Assembly (NCBI RefSeq): GCF_036924535.1
Contig: NZ_JAZHRT010000001.1
Coordinates: forward strand, 248,001 to 312,000
Direction: 5' to 3'
DNA length: 64,000 nt
Origin: Bradyrhizobium sp. AZCC 2262
GTDB lineage: Bacteria; Pseudomonadota; Alphaproteobacteria; Rhizobiales; Xanthobacteraceae
Shown here in pieces: positions 35,913-44,836 of the stretch. Below the pieces are notes generated by a model. The model worked only from the letters and a program-made list of their open reading frames with translations. It did not search any database and was not told the DNA's origin. The stretch's first letter is position 1; every line of letters starts with the position of its first letter. The position numbers and the translations under genes were made by a program.

Positions 35913-36270
35913 GAGCCTCGCGAACGCATCGTGTGAGATGCTCCTCATCCACCGGCTTGCGCAGGTAGCACAAAGCCCCATCGTTCAGGGCGCGAGCCCG
36001 GTCAACATCAGTGGGAAACGCAGTCACGAAGATTGTCGGAACCGCGTGGCCCGTGTCGATGAGGCGCCGATAGAGTTCGAGCCCGGTCATCTCGGGCATA
36101 TGGATGTCGGCGATCATGCAGGCTGTTTCTGCAAGGCGAGGGGACGCAAGAAATTCCGCTGCAGACGCGAATATGTCGGCAGTAAAGCCCAGCGATCTCA
36201 TCAGCCTGCACATGGACTCACGAAAAAACCGATCATCATCGACGACCGAAACCAGTACCTTTTTCATCAT
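35878..36270 (-). CDS. Single-domain response regulator (receiver only)
   Basis: A 130-residue CheY/FixJ-type receiver without an output domain. The acidic pair VVDDD near residue 9, the phospho-acceptor Asp in MIADIHMPEMTG near residue 55, the Thr in FVTAF and the Lys in LRKPVDE are all present. An ATG three bases further in (36267) has better spacing to AAGG. The 3' end overlaps the convergent kinase gene by 35 bp. It may compete for phosphate from the giant kinase or act as an intermediate in a relay. Confidence 0.9.
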   Translation of the reverse strand: MMKKVLVSVVDDDRFFRESMCRLMRSLGFTADIFASAAEFLASPRLAETACMIADIHMPEMTGLELYRRLIDTGHAVPTIFVTAFPTDVDRARALNDGALCYLRKPVDEEHLTRCVREALSSAGSPEQES

Positions 36271-36630
36271 GCCGCCTTGGCCATTCGCTGGACCGCCGTG
36301 CGGGCAGCCAAACTATGCCGACGCTCCGCCTGGAATTCTCTATCTCTGCGAGAATGCCACCAGTGCTGCGCCAGAGCCCCATAAATTTTGGCTTATCTTG
36401 ACGACGATTGCGAACTGAGCCGCCATGACTTCTGACCAGGACTTTGGCTGAACGAACGGGGCGCCGGTACGCCCGGCGGCCTAAGTTCCACGTCCGAGCG
36501 TCATAAGCCTTCGTATCGTCGTCTTGCGCCTTTGGATGCCCGCCGTCGACCTGCGCTCAATTGAGGTGTCGGTGACGATCCTCCTAGTCTGCATGTGTTG
36601 GAAATGCGCACAGGCCAAAAGGAGATGACA
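36271..36630. other. Intergenic region upstream of receiver gene
   Basis: About 360 bp without a supported gene. It holds one copy of the 17-bp RTAAAYTTWGGYTTANC motif (36381) and the divergent promoters of the receiver gene and the small zinc-finger-like gene. Confidence 0.5.
36381..36397. promoter_or_regulatory. 17-bp regulator-upstream motif, copy 1
   Basis: The sequence ATAAATTTTGGCTTATC is one of three matches to RTAAAYTTWGGYTTANC in this regulator cluster. It is 111 bp upstream of the receiver gene start. The outer ATAA and TTAT are complementary, so the site has partial dyad symmetry. Confidence 0.55.
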
Positions 36631-36852
36631 ATGGCTTACCGATTGGAAAGTCACGGGTCTGACAGGACCGCGCGATGCGCAATCTGTGATGGCAAGTTCG
36701 GTCTCGTGCGGCATTATTCGTGGCGAACTGGGCTTTGCTCCAGGAACTGCGTCGATCGCTTCAGAGCACGGCGCCAAAGTGACCGCAATTGGATGGGCTG
36801 GCTCCAGGCCGCTTTCGACCAGTCGACCGAAAACCGCGCGAGGGCATCATGA
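36631..36852 (+). CDS. Small protein with Cys4 zinc-finger-like pattern
   Basis: A 73-residue protein. ATG 36631 follows AGGAG at 6-7 nt, better than the upstream ATG at 36595. The pattern CAIC near residue 16 and LCSRNC near residue 35 could bind zinc. The rest is basic (RFRARRQSDRNWMGWLQAAF). Its stop overlaps the next start (ATGA). The function is unknown; nucleic-acid binding is a guess from composition. Confidence 0.65.
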   Translation: MAYRLESHGSDRTARCAICDGKFGLVRHYSWRTGLCSRNCVDRFRARRQSDRNWMGWLQAAFDQSTENRARAS

Positions 36853-37064
36853 CGTTTGAAATCTCACGGCGAGGCAAGCAATATCTGAGAACGGCAGAGA
36901 CTTTGCTCCGCACAGCCCAAACCATGACCGACCGAGTGGTTGCGACTCAGCTCAAGGCCCTTGCCGACGACTACGAGCGCCGAGCTGAGAAGGCTTCGCT
37001 CGTTGATGCAGCCAAGGTATTGGCTCAATCGGCAACAAGCGCTGAACCCGAGTGGCTTGCGTGA
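36849..37064 (+). CDS. Conserved small helical protein
   Basis: A 71-residue protein (MTFEISRRGKQYLRTAETLL...), mostly helical and charged, with no membrane segment. It is translationally coupled to the zinc-finger-like gene through ATGA. Similar short helical proteins with RTAxTMTDRxVAxxLKALADDYxRRA are frequent in Bradyrhizobium and relatives (recalled). No function is known. Confidence 0.68.
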   Translation: MTFEISRRGKQYLRTAETLLRTAQTMTDRVVATQLKALADDYERRAEKASLVDAAKVLAQSATSAEPEWLA

Positions 37065-37160
37065 GCTGATCGGCAGCCTCGCTCCACAGCTATCGGGCCT
37101 AGCGTATTCGAACTTCGAAAAGTCGACCAGCGCATCGGGCGGAAGCGACTGTGCCAGCGC

Positions 37161-37177
37161 GTAAACTTTGGTTTACC
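37161..37177. promoter_or_regulatory. 17-bp regulator-upstream motif, copy 2
   Basis: GTAAACTTTGGTTTACC contains a perfect dyad, GTAAAC and GTTTAC around TTTG. Its right end is 120 bp upstream of the FixJ-like gene start at 37297, the same distance as copy 3 from its gene. Confidence 0.6.
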
Positions 37178-37296
37178 CGCGCGCATGCTCTGGGAAAAAA
37201 GGGACTGTTCAGGTTCCCGGATTGGGACTAGAAATGGGCGATCGGCCGCATACCAGGACACAGGCTGATTTTCGCGATCCCTTCCGAGCAGCAGCG

Positions 37297-37932
37297 ATGT
37301 CTGACGCAACCTCCACCGTGTTGGTCATCGACGACGATCCGGACCTCCGCGCGTCGGTCGGACGGCTGCTGCGATCGCTCGGCATCAATTTTCAGCTATT
37401 TGCGTCCATTTCCGAATTTCTCAAGTCCGATCTCCCGGATTGCCCCACCTGCCTGGTGCTCGACATCAGAATGCCCGGCCAAAGCGGCCTCGATCTTCAG
37501 CGCGAGCTTGCTGCGGCGAACAGGGAGATTCCGATCATCTTCGTCACCGGACACGGCGACATACCGATGTCCGTGCAGGCAATGAAAGGGGGCGCGATCG
37601 AGTTCTTGACCAAGCCGTTCCGGGATCAGGAACTCCTCGACGCCATTCAGCTCGGTCTGTCTCGCGATCGTGCACGGCGGGAAAGTGACAGGGACCTGGC
37701 AGGGCTGCGGGAGCGCTTTGCCTCGCTGAGCCCCAGGGAGCGCGAGATTGTGATTCAGGTCGCGCGTGGCCGTTTGAGCAAACAGATTGCCCATGAGATC
37801 GGCATCGCCGAAGCCACGGTGAAGGTGCATCGTAGCAGGGCGATGCAGAAGATGCAGGCCGGTTCGCTTCCAGAACTCGGCCGGATGGCTGACAAACTGA
37901 AGCTGGTGCTCGACGCGCCGCAACGCTCCTGA
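37297..37932 (+). CDS. FixJ/NarL-type response regulator
   Basis: A 211-residue two-domain regulator. The receiver has VIDDDPD, the phospho-acceptor Asp in LVLDIRMPGQSG near residue 56, Thr in FVTGHGD and Lys in LTKPFRD. A LuxR-type helix-turn-helix follows from about residue 140 (LSPREREIVIQVARGRLSKQIAHEIGIAEATVKVHRSRAMQKM). ATG 37297 is chosen because it precedes the receiver directly; the longer frame is unlikely. It is the best candidate partner for the giant histidine kinase and a candidate binder of the shared 39-bp motif (inference). Confidence 0.92.
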   Translation: MSDATSTVLVIDDDPDLRASVGRLLRSLGINFQLFASISEFLKSDLPDCPTCLVLDIRMPGQSGLDLQRELAAANREIPIIFVTGHGDIPMSVQAMKGGAIEFLTKPFRDQELLDAIQLGLSRDRARRESDRDLAGLRERFASLSPREREIVIQVARGRLSKQIAHEIGIAEATVKVHRSRAMQKMQAGSLPELGRMADKLKLVLDAPQRS

Positions 37933-38023
37933 GCTACACCTTTGCGCGACGCGCAATTGTGAACAGGCGGACCACGGGCAGGGACGCTCCTCATTGGGCT
38001 ATCCCTGCAAGGCGCCGCGATCT

Positions 38024-38040
38024 GTAAATTTAGGTTTAGC
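38024..38040. promoter_or_regulatory. 17-bp regulator-upstream motif, copy 3
   Basis: GTAAATTTAGGTTTAGC agrees with copy 2 at 14 of 17 positions. Its right end is 120 bp upstream of the winged-helix gene start at 38160. Confidence 0.55.
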
Positions 38041-38159
38041 TAACGCAGCCAAATTTGTCCTTGCGCTCCACCCTCGCACAATAGCCCACCGGACTCCAAA
38101 CCATCAAATTGCCCTCACGAGCATTTGCCGGGAATAGCCCTGCCAGAGCACGCGAGGTC

Positions 38160-38624
38160 ATGATGCGAGCACTAGGATCGACTTCAGATTTTGAGCGTTT
38201 GACGCAATTTGATCCCGAAACGGGATTTGATGCGAGAAGCACCTTTCAAACGCGTGATTTGGACAAGCCATTCATCGAGAAGCAGGCCGGCACCGCTCCA
38301 GCCAGAGTTTCGTTCGGACCATTCTGCCTGCTTCCGACGCAGTTTCTATTGCGGGAGGGCGACAAGCCCGTAGCTCTCGGAAGCCGGGCTCTGCAGATCC
38401 TGATCGCTTTGCTTGAACGACGCGGTGAGTTGGTCAGCAAGCAGGATTTGATGGCTCGCGTTTGGCCCAATATTTTCGTCGAGCCTGCCAACCTCACGGT
38501 CCATATGTCTGCGCTGCGTCGCGCGCTGCGTGACGGCCGGGACGGGCATCGGTTTATCGTCAACATCCCCGGACGTGGCTACTGTTTCGTTGCCGCGATC
38601 GATGTGTCGGAACACGAGAACTGA
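38160..38624 (+). CDS. Winged-helix (OmpR/ToxR-type) DNA-binding protein without receiver
   Basis: A 154-residue protein. After about 50 unstructured residues comes a trans_reg_C winged helix (FGPFCLLPTQFLLREGDKPVALGSRALQILIALLERRGELVSKQDLMARVWPN ... LTVHMSALRRALRDG ... IPGRGYCFVA). No receiver or membrane segment is present. The start is taken at the ATG pair 38160/38163 behind GCGAGG rather than the TTG at 38109. It lies 34 bp ahead of the efflux operon and may control it. Confidence 0.85.
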   Translation: MMRALGSTSDFERLTQFDPETGFDARSTFQTRDLDKPFIEKQAGTAPARVSFGPFCLLPTQFLLREGDKPVALGSRALQILIALLERRGELVSKQDLMARVWPNIFVEPANLTVHMSALRRALRDGRDGHRFIVNIPGRGYCFVAAIDVSEHEN

Positions 38625-38658
38625 GCGCAATTGGCCAAGCATCCGCAGAGGTATCGCC

Positions 38659-40473
38659 ATGATCGCGACAACAGCAGAGCAGCCATTCACTGTAGCGAAG
38701 ATTCCCGTCAGTTCCTGGGGCTTCGCCATTCGCGTCTGGCTGGCGACGATCTTGGCCCTGTTCGTAAGTTTCTGGCTGCAGCTTGAAGCGCCGACGACGT
38801 CAGCGCTTACAGTTGCAGTTCTTGCCGAACCAACCCGCGGTCAGGCGCTGGACAAGGCAGCTTTTCGCCTGCTTGCCACTGTCATCGGCGTGACGGCATC
38901 AATCGCAATCACCGGTGTGTTCTCGCAGTCGAGGGATCTGATCCTCGCGGCGTTCGCGGTGTGGCTAGGCATTTGTGTCTTTGCAGCAAGGCTTTTGGAC
39001 GGCTATCGGGCCTATGCAGCGGTGCTGTCAGGCTACACGGTGGGACTTATTGCGGTACAGCAGATTGATCACCCGCAGCACGTGTTTGAGTCCGGCATGG
39101 CGCGTGGCGCCGCGATCACGGTCGGCATTCTCTCGATAGCAGTGGTAAATACGTTGATATTTGCCTCCGACCGTCAACCGGGCATGCTCGCACAGCTGAC
39201 GGCGATTCATCGTCGCGTTCGCGAATATGCAAGTGCAGCCTTCGGCCGTGAACCAGCCAATTCGGCTGCATTCCTGACGCTGCTGCGGGAAATCATGGCG
39301 CTCCGGCCAGCGATCGCGAGCGTAGCTTTGGAATCGAGCGGCGGCTCCGTCAGGAGCGCTGCTGCGCGCAGCGCGGCGGTCGCGCTAGTCGCCAAGTTGC
39401 AGGCTACGCGGCTTAAAGGTGATCTCGAGAGCAAAGCTTCGGGCTGGGCAGCCAGGGAATTGCGGCGCCGGGATGTCGAGGTTCGCCAGGATCTGGCAGC
39501 CCTGAGGTCCGCGAGATGGCCATTGCGGGTCTGGCGGGCGCCCCTGCATAGATCCTGGCGGACGGCAGCCGAAGGTGGTGTTCGCGCCGCCGCATGGATT
39601 GCAATCGCATCGACGTTTTATGTTTGGGCAGGATGGCCCGCAGCAAGCTTTTCGCTGTCCTTCGTGGCGCTGGTTACCGGACTGGGCACCACAACTCCGA
39701 ATCCGCGCGGCTTTACTGCTATCGCGCTTGCCGGTACACCGGCTGCGGCTGTGCTGGCCGGTATACTCGAGTTCATCGTCCTCAATGGCGCCGATGCCTT
39801 TCCTGTGCTGGCCGTCGGTCTTGCTCCCTTTACGATCGGCGCAGCACTTCTCCTGACCTTCAGGAATTTTATCTGGGCAGGGCTCGGTCGCCTCATTCTC
39901 ACTTTCACCATGGTCTTGCTGGCGCCAAGCAATCCGCAGACCTACAATCCGCAGAGCTTTCTCGTCACCACTCTACTCGTTGTCGTGGCCGCGATGCTCC
40001 TGCTTGCGGCACAGACGCTGATTCCGCCCGTCTCCGATGAAAAGCGCAGGATGCGGCTGCTCGCAGACGCTCGCAGTGAGCTGTTGAAACACGGCCATGC
40101 GAATGGAGAAGCTCCTGAGGAAGCAATGTTGCGGGACGCCTCGCGAATCGAACAGTTTATCGCTGCCGGAGGAGCGCAGGACAATCGCGCCCTCGCGGAA
40201 ATGCTCTCTTGCTTCGACCAATCAGCGACATTCCGGCTTTGCGATGTGAAGTTGATGCAGTTTGCCGCTGGGCCACTTGCATCGCTGGCAGACGAAGCCC
40301 GCGCGGCAATCGTCACGCGAGATACGGCCACCTTGCGCGCCATTGCGCCCAAGTTTCGCGAACAGGCTCCGCAGAAAGACTCGACCGAGGCAGATGTTGC
40401 TGCGTGCCTTGTCCTGGCCAGCAACATCCTTGAGCGGGGCAGCGGCGTCGCTTGCCCAGGGAAGGCAGCCTGA
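38659..40473 (+). CDS. FUSC family aromatic acid/fusaric acid efflux protein (AaeB-like)
   Basis: A 604-residue inner-membrane protein in the FUSC/AaeB arrangement: an N-terminal block of five or six helices (about residues 20-180), a soluble part, a second helix block (about 310-460) and a C-terminal cytoplasmic tail. The segment TVAVLAEPTRGQALDKAAFRLLATVIG near residue 50 is typical. ATG 38659 follows AGAGG. The stop overlaps the DUF1656 gene start. With the AaeX and AaeA homologues downstream it should export aromatic acids or similar toxic anions. Confidence 0.9.
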   Translation: MIATTAEQPFTVAKIPVSSWGFAIRVWLATILALFVSFWLQLEAPTTSALTVAVLAEPTRGQALDKAAFRLLATVIGVTASIAITGVFSQSRDLILAAFAVWLGICVFAARLLDGYRAYAAVLSGYTVGLIAVQQIDHPQHVFESGMARGAAITVGILSIAVVNTLIFASDRQPGMLAQLTAIHRRVREYASAAFGREPANSAAFLTLLREIMALRPAIASVALESSGGSVRSAAARSAAVALVAKLQATRLKGDLESKASGWAARELRRRDVEVRQDLAALRSARWPLRVWRAPLHRSWRTAAEGGVRAAAWIAIASTFYVWAGWPAASFSLSFVALVTGLGTTTPNPRGFTAIALAGTPAAAVLAGILEFIVLNGADAFPVLAVGLAPFTIGAALLLTFRNFIWAGLGRLILTFTMVLLAPSNPQTYNPQSFLVTTLLVVVAAMLLLAAQTLIPPVSDEKRRMRLLADARSELLKHGHANGEAPEEAMLRDASRIEQFIAAGGAQDNRALAEMLSCFDQSATFRLCDVKLMQFAAGPLASLADEARAAIVTRDTATLRAIAPKFREQAPQKDSTEADVAACLVLASNILERGSGVACPGKAA

Positions 40474-40676
40474 TGGCACACACCTTTCCAGAGCTGGTCA
40501 TCGGGGGTGTCCTGTTGGCACCGTTTGTAACTTATTTGCTGGTGACTCTCGTCATCATCATTGTCCTCCGACCGCTTCTGCTCGTCGTCGGCTTTGCGAA
40601 GGTGTTCAGTCGCCCCTCGATTGCAGAGCTGAGTCTCGGCGTGACTATTCTCGGCTTATTGATGCTGTTGTTCTAG
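40473..40676 (+). CDS. DUF1656 family small membrane protein (AaeX-like)
   Basis: A 67-residue protein with two membrane helices (PELVIGGVLLAPFVTYLLVTLVIIIVL and IAELSLGVTILGLLMLLF). DUF1656 members (AaeX/YdhI) lie between the FUSC permease and the membrane-fusion protein in many efflux operons. The start overlaps the previous stop and has GGAAGG upstream. Its function in the pump is not defined. Confidence 0.9.
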   Translation: MAHTFPELVIGGVLLAPFVTYLLVTLVIIIVLRPLLLVVGFAKVFSRPSIAELSLGVTILGLLMLLF

Positions 40677-40688
40677 AGGAGATGTGCC

Positions 40689-41882
40689 ATGGATACGGCC
40701 GTTCACGACGAGACTGTTCAACAAGACAAGATGCAGACAATCGTGACCCGCTCGCCACCAACTGTCGATGACGCATCGGCTCGCCAAGCCGGAGAGGTTG
40801 ACGACGTTGCGAGAAGAGCATCGGAAAGTTCTCCAGGCGACAGACCGATCGTCTCGTCCTCGGGAAAGCACAAGGCACGGCGGCGAAGCGGCGCCCTGCG
40901 AACCGTGCGGTTCGTGCTGCGCAAGGTAGCAACAGCTGGGATCGCAGTCGTTGCGGTGGCGGTCGCTCTCGTGACCTGGGACCAGTATAACGCCGGGCCC
41001 TGGACGCGGAATGGGCGAGTGCGAGTTCATGTTGCAAGTGTAGCGCCGCAGATTTCCGGTCAAATCAGGGAATTGCGAATTGCGGACAACCAATTCGTCC
41101 ACAAGGGTGACATTTTGTATGTGATCGAACCATTCGATTTTGAGGCCGCACTCCGTGCGCACAAAGCGACATTGCAGCAAAAGATAGCCGATCTGAACGT
41201 GAAGCAATTGCAGTCCGAGCGCCGGAACCGCTTATCAGATCTATCTGCCTCCGTTGAACAGAAGCAAGTTTACGAGGGAAGTGCGCTTCAGGCGAAAGCG
41301 GCCGTAGACGCGGTTCAAGAGCAAGTATCACAGGCGGAGATCAACCTGCAGCGTACTGAAGTGCGTAGTCCGGTGAATGGAATCGTTACAAATCTCTTGC
41401 TGCGAGAGGGAGACTACGCGCATCAAGGTGCCACCAATGTCTCGATCATCGACGCGGATAGCTATTGGGTCGATGGCTATTTCGAGGAAACGAAGCTGGC
41501 ACGGCTGTGCGTGGGTGACCGTGCCGAGGCTAAACTGATGGGCTATTCCGCGCCTATCATAGGCCACATCGCAACAGTGACGCGGGGCATTAGCGTGTCC
41601 AACGCCGCGGCTTCCACGCAAGGGTTGCCCAACGTTGATCCGGTCTACACCTGGGTACGGCTGGCGCAACGGGTGCCAGTCCGGATTGCGATCGACGACG
41701 TTCCGGCTGGCGTGCCGCTGGTGTCGGGCTTGACCGCAACCGTCACGATCCGAAATGGCAAGGGCGGTGCGAGCGAAACGCTCTTGCAAAGAGCTCGCGC
41801 GGAACTCGAGACGAGCTTTTTCGGATTGATCGGCGGAGCTCAGGCGCGGCCGGGCTGCATTCCCAGTCCTTCGTCTCCATAG
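40689..41882 (+). CDS. HlyD-type membrane fusion protein of efflux pump (AaeA-like)
   Basis: A 397-residue periplasmic adaptor. A poorly conserved cytoplasmic N-terminus of about 70 residues precedes one membrane helix (VATAGIAVVAVAVALVTW). A biotinyl-lipoyl half follows (NGRVRVHVASVAPQISGQIRELRIADNQFVHKGDILYVI), then a short hairpin and the second lipoyl half (TEVRSPVNGIVTNLLLREGDYA). The YWVDGYFEETKLARLCVGDRAEAKLMGY block is characteristic of AaeA/EmrA relatives. It is the third gene of the efflux operon. Confidence 0.92.
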   Translation: MDTAVHDETVQQDKMQTIVTRSPPTVDDASARQAGEVDDVARRASESSPGDRPIVSSSGKHKARRRSGALRTVRFVLRKVATAGIAVVAVAVALVTWDQYNAGPWTRNGRVRVHVASVAPQISGQIRELRIADNQFVHKGDILYVIEPFDFEAALRAHKATLQQKIADLNVKQLQSERRNRLSDLSASVEQKQVYEGSALQAKAAVDAVQEQVSQAEINLQRTEVRSPVNGIVTNLLLREGDYAHQGATNVSIIDADSYWVDGYFEETKLARLCVGDRAEAKLMGYSAPIIGHIATVTRGISVSNAAASTQGLPNVDPVYTWVRLAQRVPVRIAIDDVPAGVPLVSGLTATVTIRNGKGGASETLLQRARAELETSFFGLIGGAQARPGCIPSPSSP

Positions 41883-42124
41883 CGATAGAACGCGGTCATT
41901 AGCTGGAAGTACAGGCGACCGTGTCCGCTGTCGACTGAGTTTGGTGCCGCGACTCGCCGAGAGGCGGTGGCCCCTCCACCGCATCCGAATCGTTGTTCGT
42001 CCTTCCTGAGCCAAGGTTTATGTGCCGCAACCACAAGCCGTACTCGGAACGACTCCCGTGCAATAGAACATGGACCCGCAGAACTTTAATCTCCTTACAA
42101 CAACTCGCTCTGTGGAGTTCGATC

Positions 42125-42433
42125 ATGAGGAGAATCGCCGTTCTCATCGCTTCTGCCGCGATCAACGCGTCCGCGATTCCTGCGGTTGCGGCGGAATGTA
42201 CGTCGATCAAGGACATCGACGCCTCTCGCTCACGTTGGGAGATGGTGCGCAGCCAACCAGCCAAAGCAGCGGTCAAGGAGGACACCTGCCGCGCCTACGC
42301 CGCCTCATTCTACGAGTCGGTGACGCTTCGGGATGCCGCGGCGAGGTGCGCCGTCGACGCGCGAAATCTGGCTGTGCTTGACTCCGAAATCAACGCTTTC
42401 AACGACCTGTTGGCGACGAAGTGTGGCGGTTGA
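42125..42433 (+). CDS. Small secreted protein, function unknown
   Basis: A 102-residue protein with a Sec signal peptide (MRRIAVLIASAAINASAIPAVAAEC) and a helical mature part with four Cys (positions near 26, 57, 78 and 100), so two disulfides are possible in the periplasm. GGAG precedes the ATG at 7 nt. No family is recognised. A weaker match to the 17-bp motif lies about 103 bp upstream. Confidence 0.7.
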   Translation: MRRIAVLIASAAINASAIPAVAAECTSIKDIDASRSRWEMVRSQPAKAAVKEDTCRAYAASFYESVTLRDAAARCAVDARNLAVLDSEINAFNDLLATKCGG

Positions 42434-42470
42434 ACGTGCTCCAGGCGAATGGGATCCACGAGGTGCACAA

Positions 42471-42575
42471 ATGATCCTGTTTCCGCTGATGAACCTCTGG
42501 ATGTGGTTTCGCATCCTCGAAGCATCACCGAATCTGGCTTTCGTACCGCGTCGACGACGACGCCAGCTACGCTGA
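42471..42575 (+). CDS. Possible 34-residue membrane peptide
   Basis: A short frame beginning MILFPLMNLWMWFRIL with GAGG 8 nt upstream and ending in an arginine run (PRRRRRQLR). It could be a small membrane peptide with a basic tail. The evidence is only the start signal and composition, so it may be noise. Confidence 0.3.
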   Translation: MILFPLMNLWMWFRILEASPNLAFVPRRRRRQLR

Positions 42576-42613
42576 GATCTGTTGGTTACACGTCCATTTG
42601 AAGGAGGTTGAGA

Positions 42614-42847
42614 ATGACCCAGGTGTTTTTCCACTGCTCCAACACGAAGAAGGTTTTCCTCGATCACAGCGGCGCCGTGGTGGACGACCTCGCTGAGGCG
42701 CGCGATCATGCGACCCGCGTCGTGCAATCCTTCACCAACGGGCGAAGCTCCGAGGATTGGCGGGATTGGGTTCTGCATGTCAGCGACGATCAGGGCGATG
42801 AGCTCTTCGTTGTGCCCTTCAGTTTCGTTCTCGGCAAGCCGCATTGA
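42614..42847 (+). CDS. DUF6894 family protein
   Basis: A 77-residue protein of the DUF6894 type common in Bradyrhizobium (MTQVFFHCSNTKKVFLDHSGAVVDDLAEARDHATRVV...). A near-perfect AAGGAGG stands 6-7 nt before the ATG. It is soluble and acidic. The function is unknown. A 12-bp hairpin 180 bp downstream may end the transcript. Confidence 0.8.
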   Translation: MTQVFFHCSNTKKVFLDHSGAVVDDLAEARDHATRVVQSFTNGRSSEDWRDWVLHVSDDQGDELFVVPFSFVLGKPH

Positions 42848-43026
42848 TGGTTGTGTCGATCGACATCAGTGCGTTCGAGGCACTGTGTAAGCATTCGCCA
42901 CGATTTGCTGAGATTTGGACTGCTTCACTCGCACTGACATTTCTTGTCGAATATCGATTGCCTTGCGGAGGCAGACAGCTCCGCAAACGCGTGGCCCCGG
43001 CGCTCCTCCCTCCGTCGTGGCTCCCT

Positions 43027-43058
43027 GCGGCCGGTCCTCTCCCCGAAGGACCGGCCGC
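43027..43058. terminator. 12-bp perfect inverted repeat, possible terminator
   Basis: GCGGCCGGTCCT and AGGACCGGCCGC form a perfect stem with an 8-nt loop (CTCCCCGA). No T-run follows on either strand, so it may act as a weak terminator or mRNA-protecting hairpin between the DUF6894 gene and hemA. Confidence 0.55.
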
Positions 43059-43150
43059 CTCCTTCAGGGCCCGACAGGCAATAGCGGGGAGCGGTGATTT
43101 GGGTCGGGGAAGGTCGATCGTTGAGCACAGACCGGACGGAGATTTTGCTC

Positions 43151-44380
43151 GTGACCTATGATCATTGTTTTTCTGCGGCGCTTACTCGCCTGCACGACGA
43201 ACGGCGCTACCGCGTGTTCGCCGATCTAGAGCGCGTTGCCGGGCGCTTCCCGCATGCAATATGGCATTCCCCGGATGGGCCGCGCCCGGTCGTGATCTGG
43301 TGCTCGAACGATTACCTTGGCATGGGCCAGCATCCGAAAGTGATCGGAGCCATGGTCGAAACCGCCACGCGTATGGGTGCTGGTGCGGGCGGTACCCGCA
43401 ACATTTCCGGCACCAACCACCCGCTAGTCGAGTTGGAGCGCGAACTCGCCGACCTGCACGGCAAGGAAGCGGCGCTGGTCTTCACCTCGGGCTATGTGTC
43501 CAATGAGACCGGCATCGCGACTATCGCAAAATTGCTTCCAAACTGTGTGATCCTGTCGGATGCCTGGAACCATAATTCGATGATTGAGGGCGTGCGGCGT
43601 GCCGGCGTGGAAAAGAAGATCTGGCGCCATAATGACGTCGGTCATCTCGAAGAACTGCTGGCGGCGGAGCCTCCGGGTCGGCCGAAGCTGATCGTATTCG
43701 AGGCTCTCTACTCGATGGACGGCGACATTGCGCCGGTGAACCGCATCTGCGACCTCGCGGAGCGCTACGGCGCTATGACCTACATTGATGAGGTTCATTC
43801 GGCGGGCATGTACGGCCGGGGCGGCGCCGGCATCGCCGCGCGGGAAGGGGCCTTGCATCGCATCGACGTAGTCGAGGGCACGCTGGCGAAGGCATTCGGC
43901 TGCCTGGGCGGCTACATCGCGGGAAGTGCCGACGTTATCGATGCGGTGCGCTCCTACGCGCCGGGGTTCATTTTCACCACTGCACTACCGCCGGCGATCT
44001 GTGCCGCGGCCACCGCGGCGATCCGGCACCTCAAGGTTTCGCAATGGGAGCGTGACCGCCATCAGGAACGCGCCGCGCGGGTAAAGTCCGTACTCAATGC
44101 AGCCGGGCTGCCGGTGATGCCCAGTGAGACGCACATTGTACCGGTGATGGTAGGTGATCCGGAGAAGTGCAAGAAAGCGAGCGATCTCCTGCTCGCCGAG
44201 TACGGCATCTACGTCCAGCCGATCAACTATCCAACCGTCCCGCGCGGCACGGAACGGCTGCGCATCACGCCGGCGCCTTATCACGATGACAAGCTAATTG
44301 ACGCGCTTGCTGAGGCATTAGTCGATGTTTGGGGCCGGATCGAATTGCCGCTTCGATACCACGCGCTCGCGGCAGAGTGA
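43151..44380 (+). CDS. hemA: 5-aminolevulinate synthase
   Basis: A 409-residue PLP enzyme that condenses glycine and succinyl-CoA to 5-aminolevulinate, the alphaproteobacterial route into haem. The start is taken as GTG 43151, giving [34 protein letters not shown], which fits the family N-terminus; the longer frame does not. Key blocks are [41 protein letters not shown] and the PLP lysine in [14 protein letters not shown] near residue 243. It stands alone. It may be a second copy beside the housekeeping gene elsewhere (inference). It could supply haem for the bo3 oxidase, cytochrome c and DyP peroxidase encoded in this window. Confidence 0.95.
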   Translation: MTYDHCFSAALTRLHDERRYRVFADLERVAGRFPHAIWHSPDGPRPVVIWCSNDYLGMGQHPKVIGAMVETATRMGAGAGGTRNISGTNHPLVELERELADLHGKEAALVFTSGYVSNETGIATIAKLLPNCVILSDAWNHNSMIEGVRRAGVEKKIWRHNDVGHLEELLAAEPPGRPKLIVFEALYSMDGDIAPVNRICDLAERYGAMTYIDEVHSAGMYGRGGAGIAAREGALHRIDVVEGTLAKAFGCLGGYIAGSADVIDAVRSYAPGFIFTTALPPAICAAATAAIRHLKVSQWERDRHQERAARVKSVLNAAGLPVMPSETHIVPVMVGDPEKCKKASDLLLAEYGIYVQPINYPTVPRGTERLRITPAPYHDDKLIDALAEALVDVWGRIELPLRYHALAAE

Positions 44381-44476
44381 TCGTGCCGCATCGGCATACG
44401 CCGCACTGAGGTTGGCAAGCCGCATTGAGAGCACATTTTCATCGAAGCAAATGACCAAAGCAACATGGAGCACACA

Positions 44477-44836
44477 ATGAGAAAGCTTTTCACATATCCG
44501 ATAGCCGCAAGTTGCCTGGTCGCCTTCGTATCGGTCGCACAAGCCCGCTCTGCGTACGACGGTCCCTGAGACCTTCTCTTCGTGACGCAAAGAGGCGCGT
44601 GCGATCCGACCTATAATTTCTCCGTCAACATCACTGACGGCGTCGTCACGCATCCCAACCTCGTGAGGTTCAGGGGCCATGTGGCGCGCTCGGGCGCTGT
44701 CCGCGCCTCAGTGACGGTGCCGGACAAATATGCATCCGGCGCAGGTCGACTCTCAAGCAATTCCGGTCGCGGGACATGGAACGGCTATTCGGGCGGCTCG
44801 CGTTGCTCAGGTTACTGGACCGCCCAGCGGAAATGA
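44477..44836 (+). pseudogene. Small secreted protein gene with in-frame TGA
   Basis: An ATG at 44477 starts a signal peptide (MRKLFTYPIAASCLVAFVSVAQARS), then YDGP and a TGA at 44567-44569, after which the frame continues to a second TGA at 44834. The continuation (DLLFVTQRGACDPTYNFSV ... GTWNGYSGGSRCSGYWTAQRK) is clearly protein-like and carries on a family of small secreted proteins in which I recall Trp at the TGA position (YDGxW). TGG to TGA is a single-base change. It is most simply a nonsense-mutated gene. Confidence 0.72.

Noticed and set aside
34899..35981. 360-codon minus-strand frame at the end of the giant kinase
   Set aside because: It overlaps the HisKA and HATPase coding sequence and has only antisense-type composition.
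44567..44569. TGA as a selenocysteine or recoding site
   Set aside because: No selenocysteine insertion hairpin is apparent, and I recall Trp at this position in similar proteins; a nonsense mutation is simpler.
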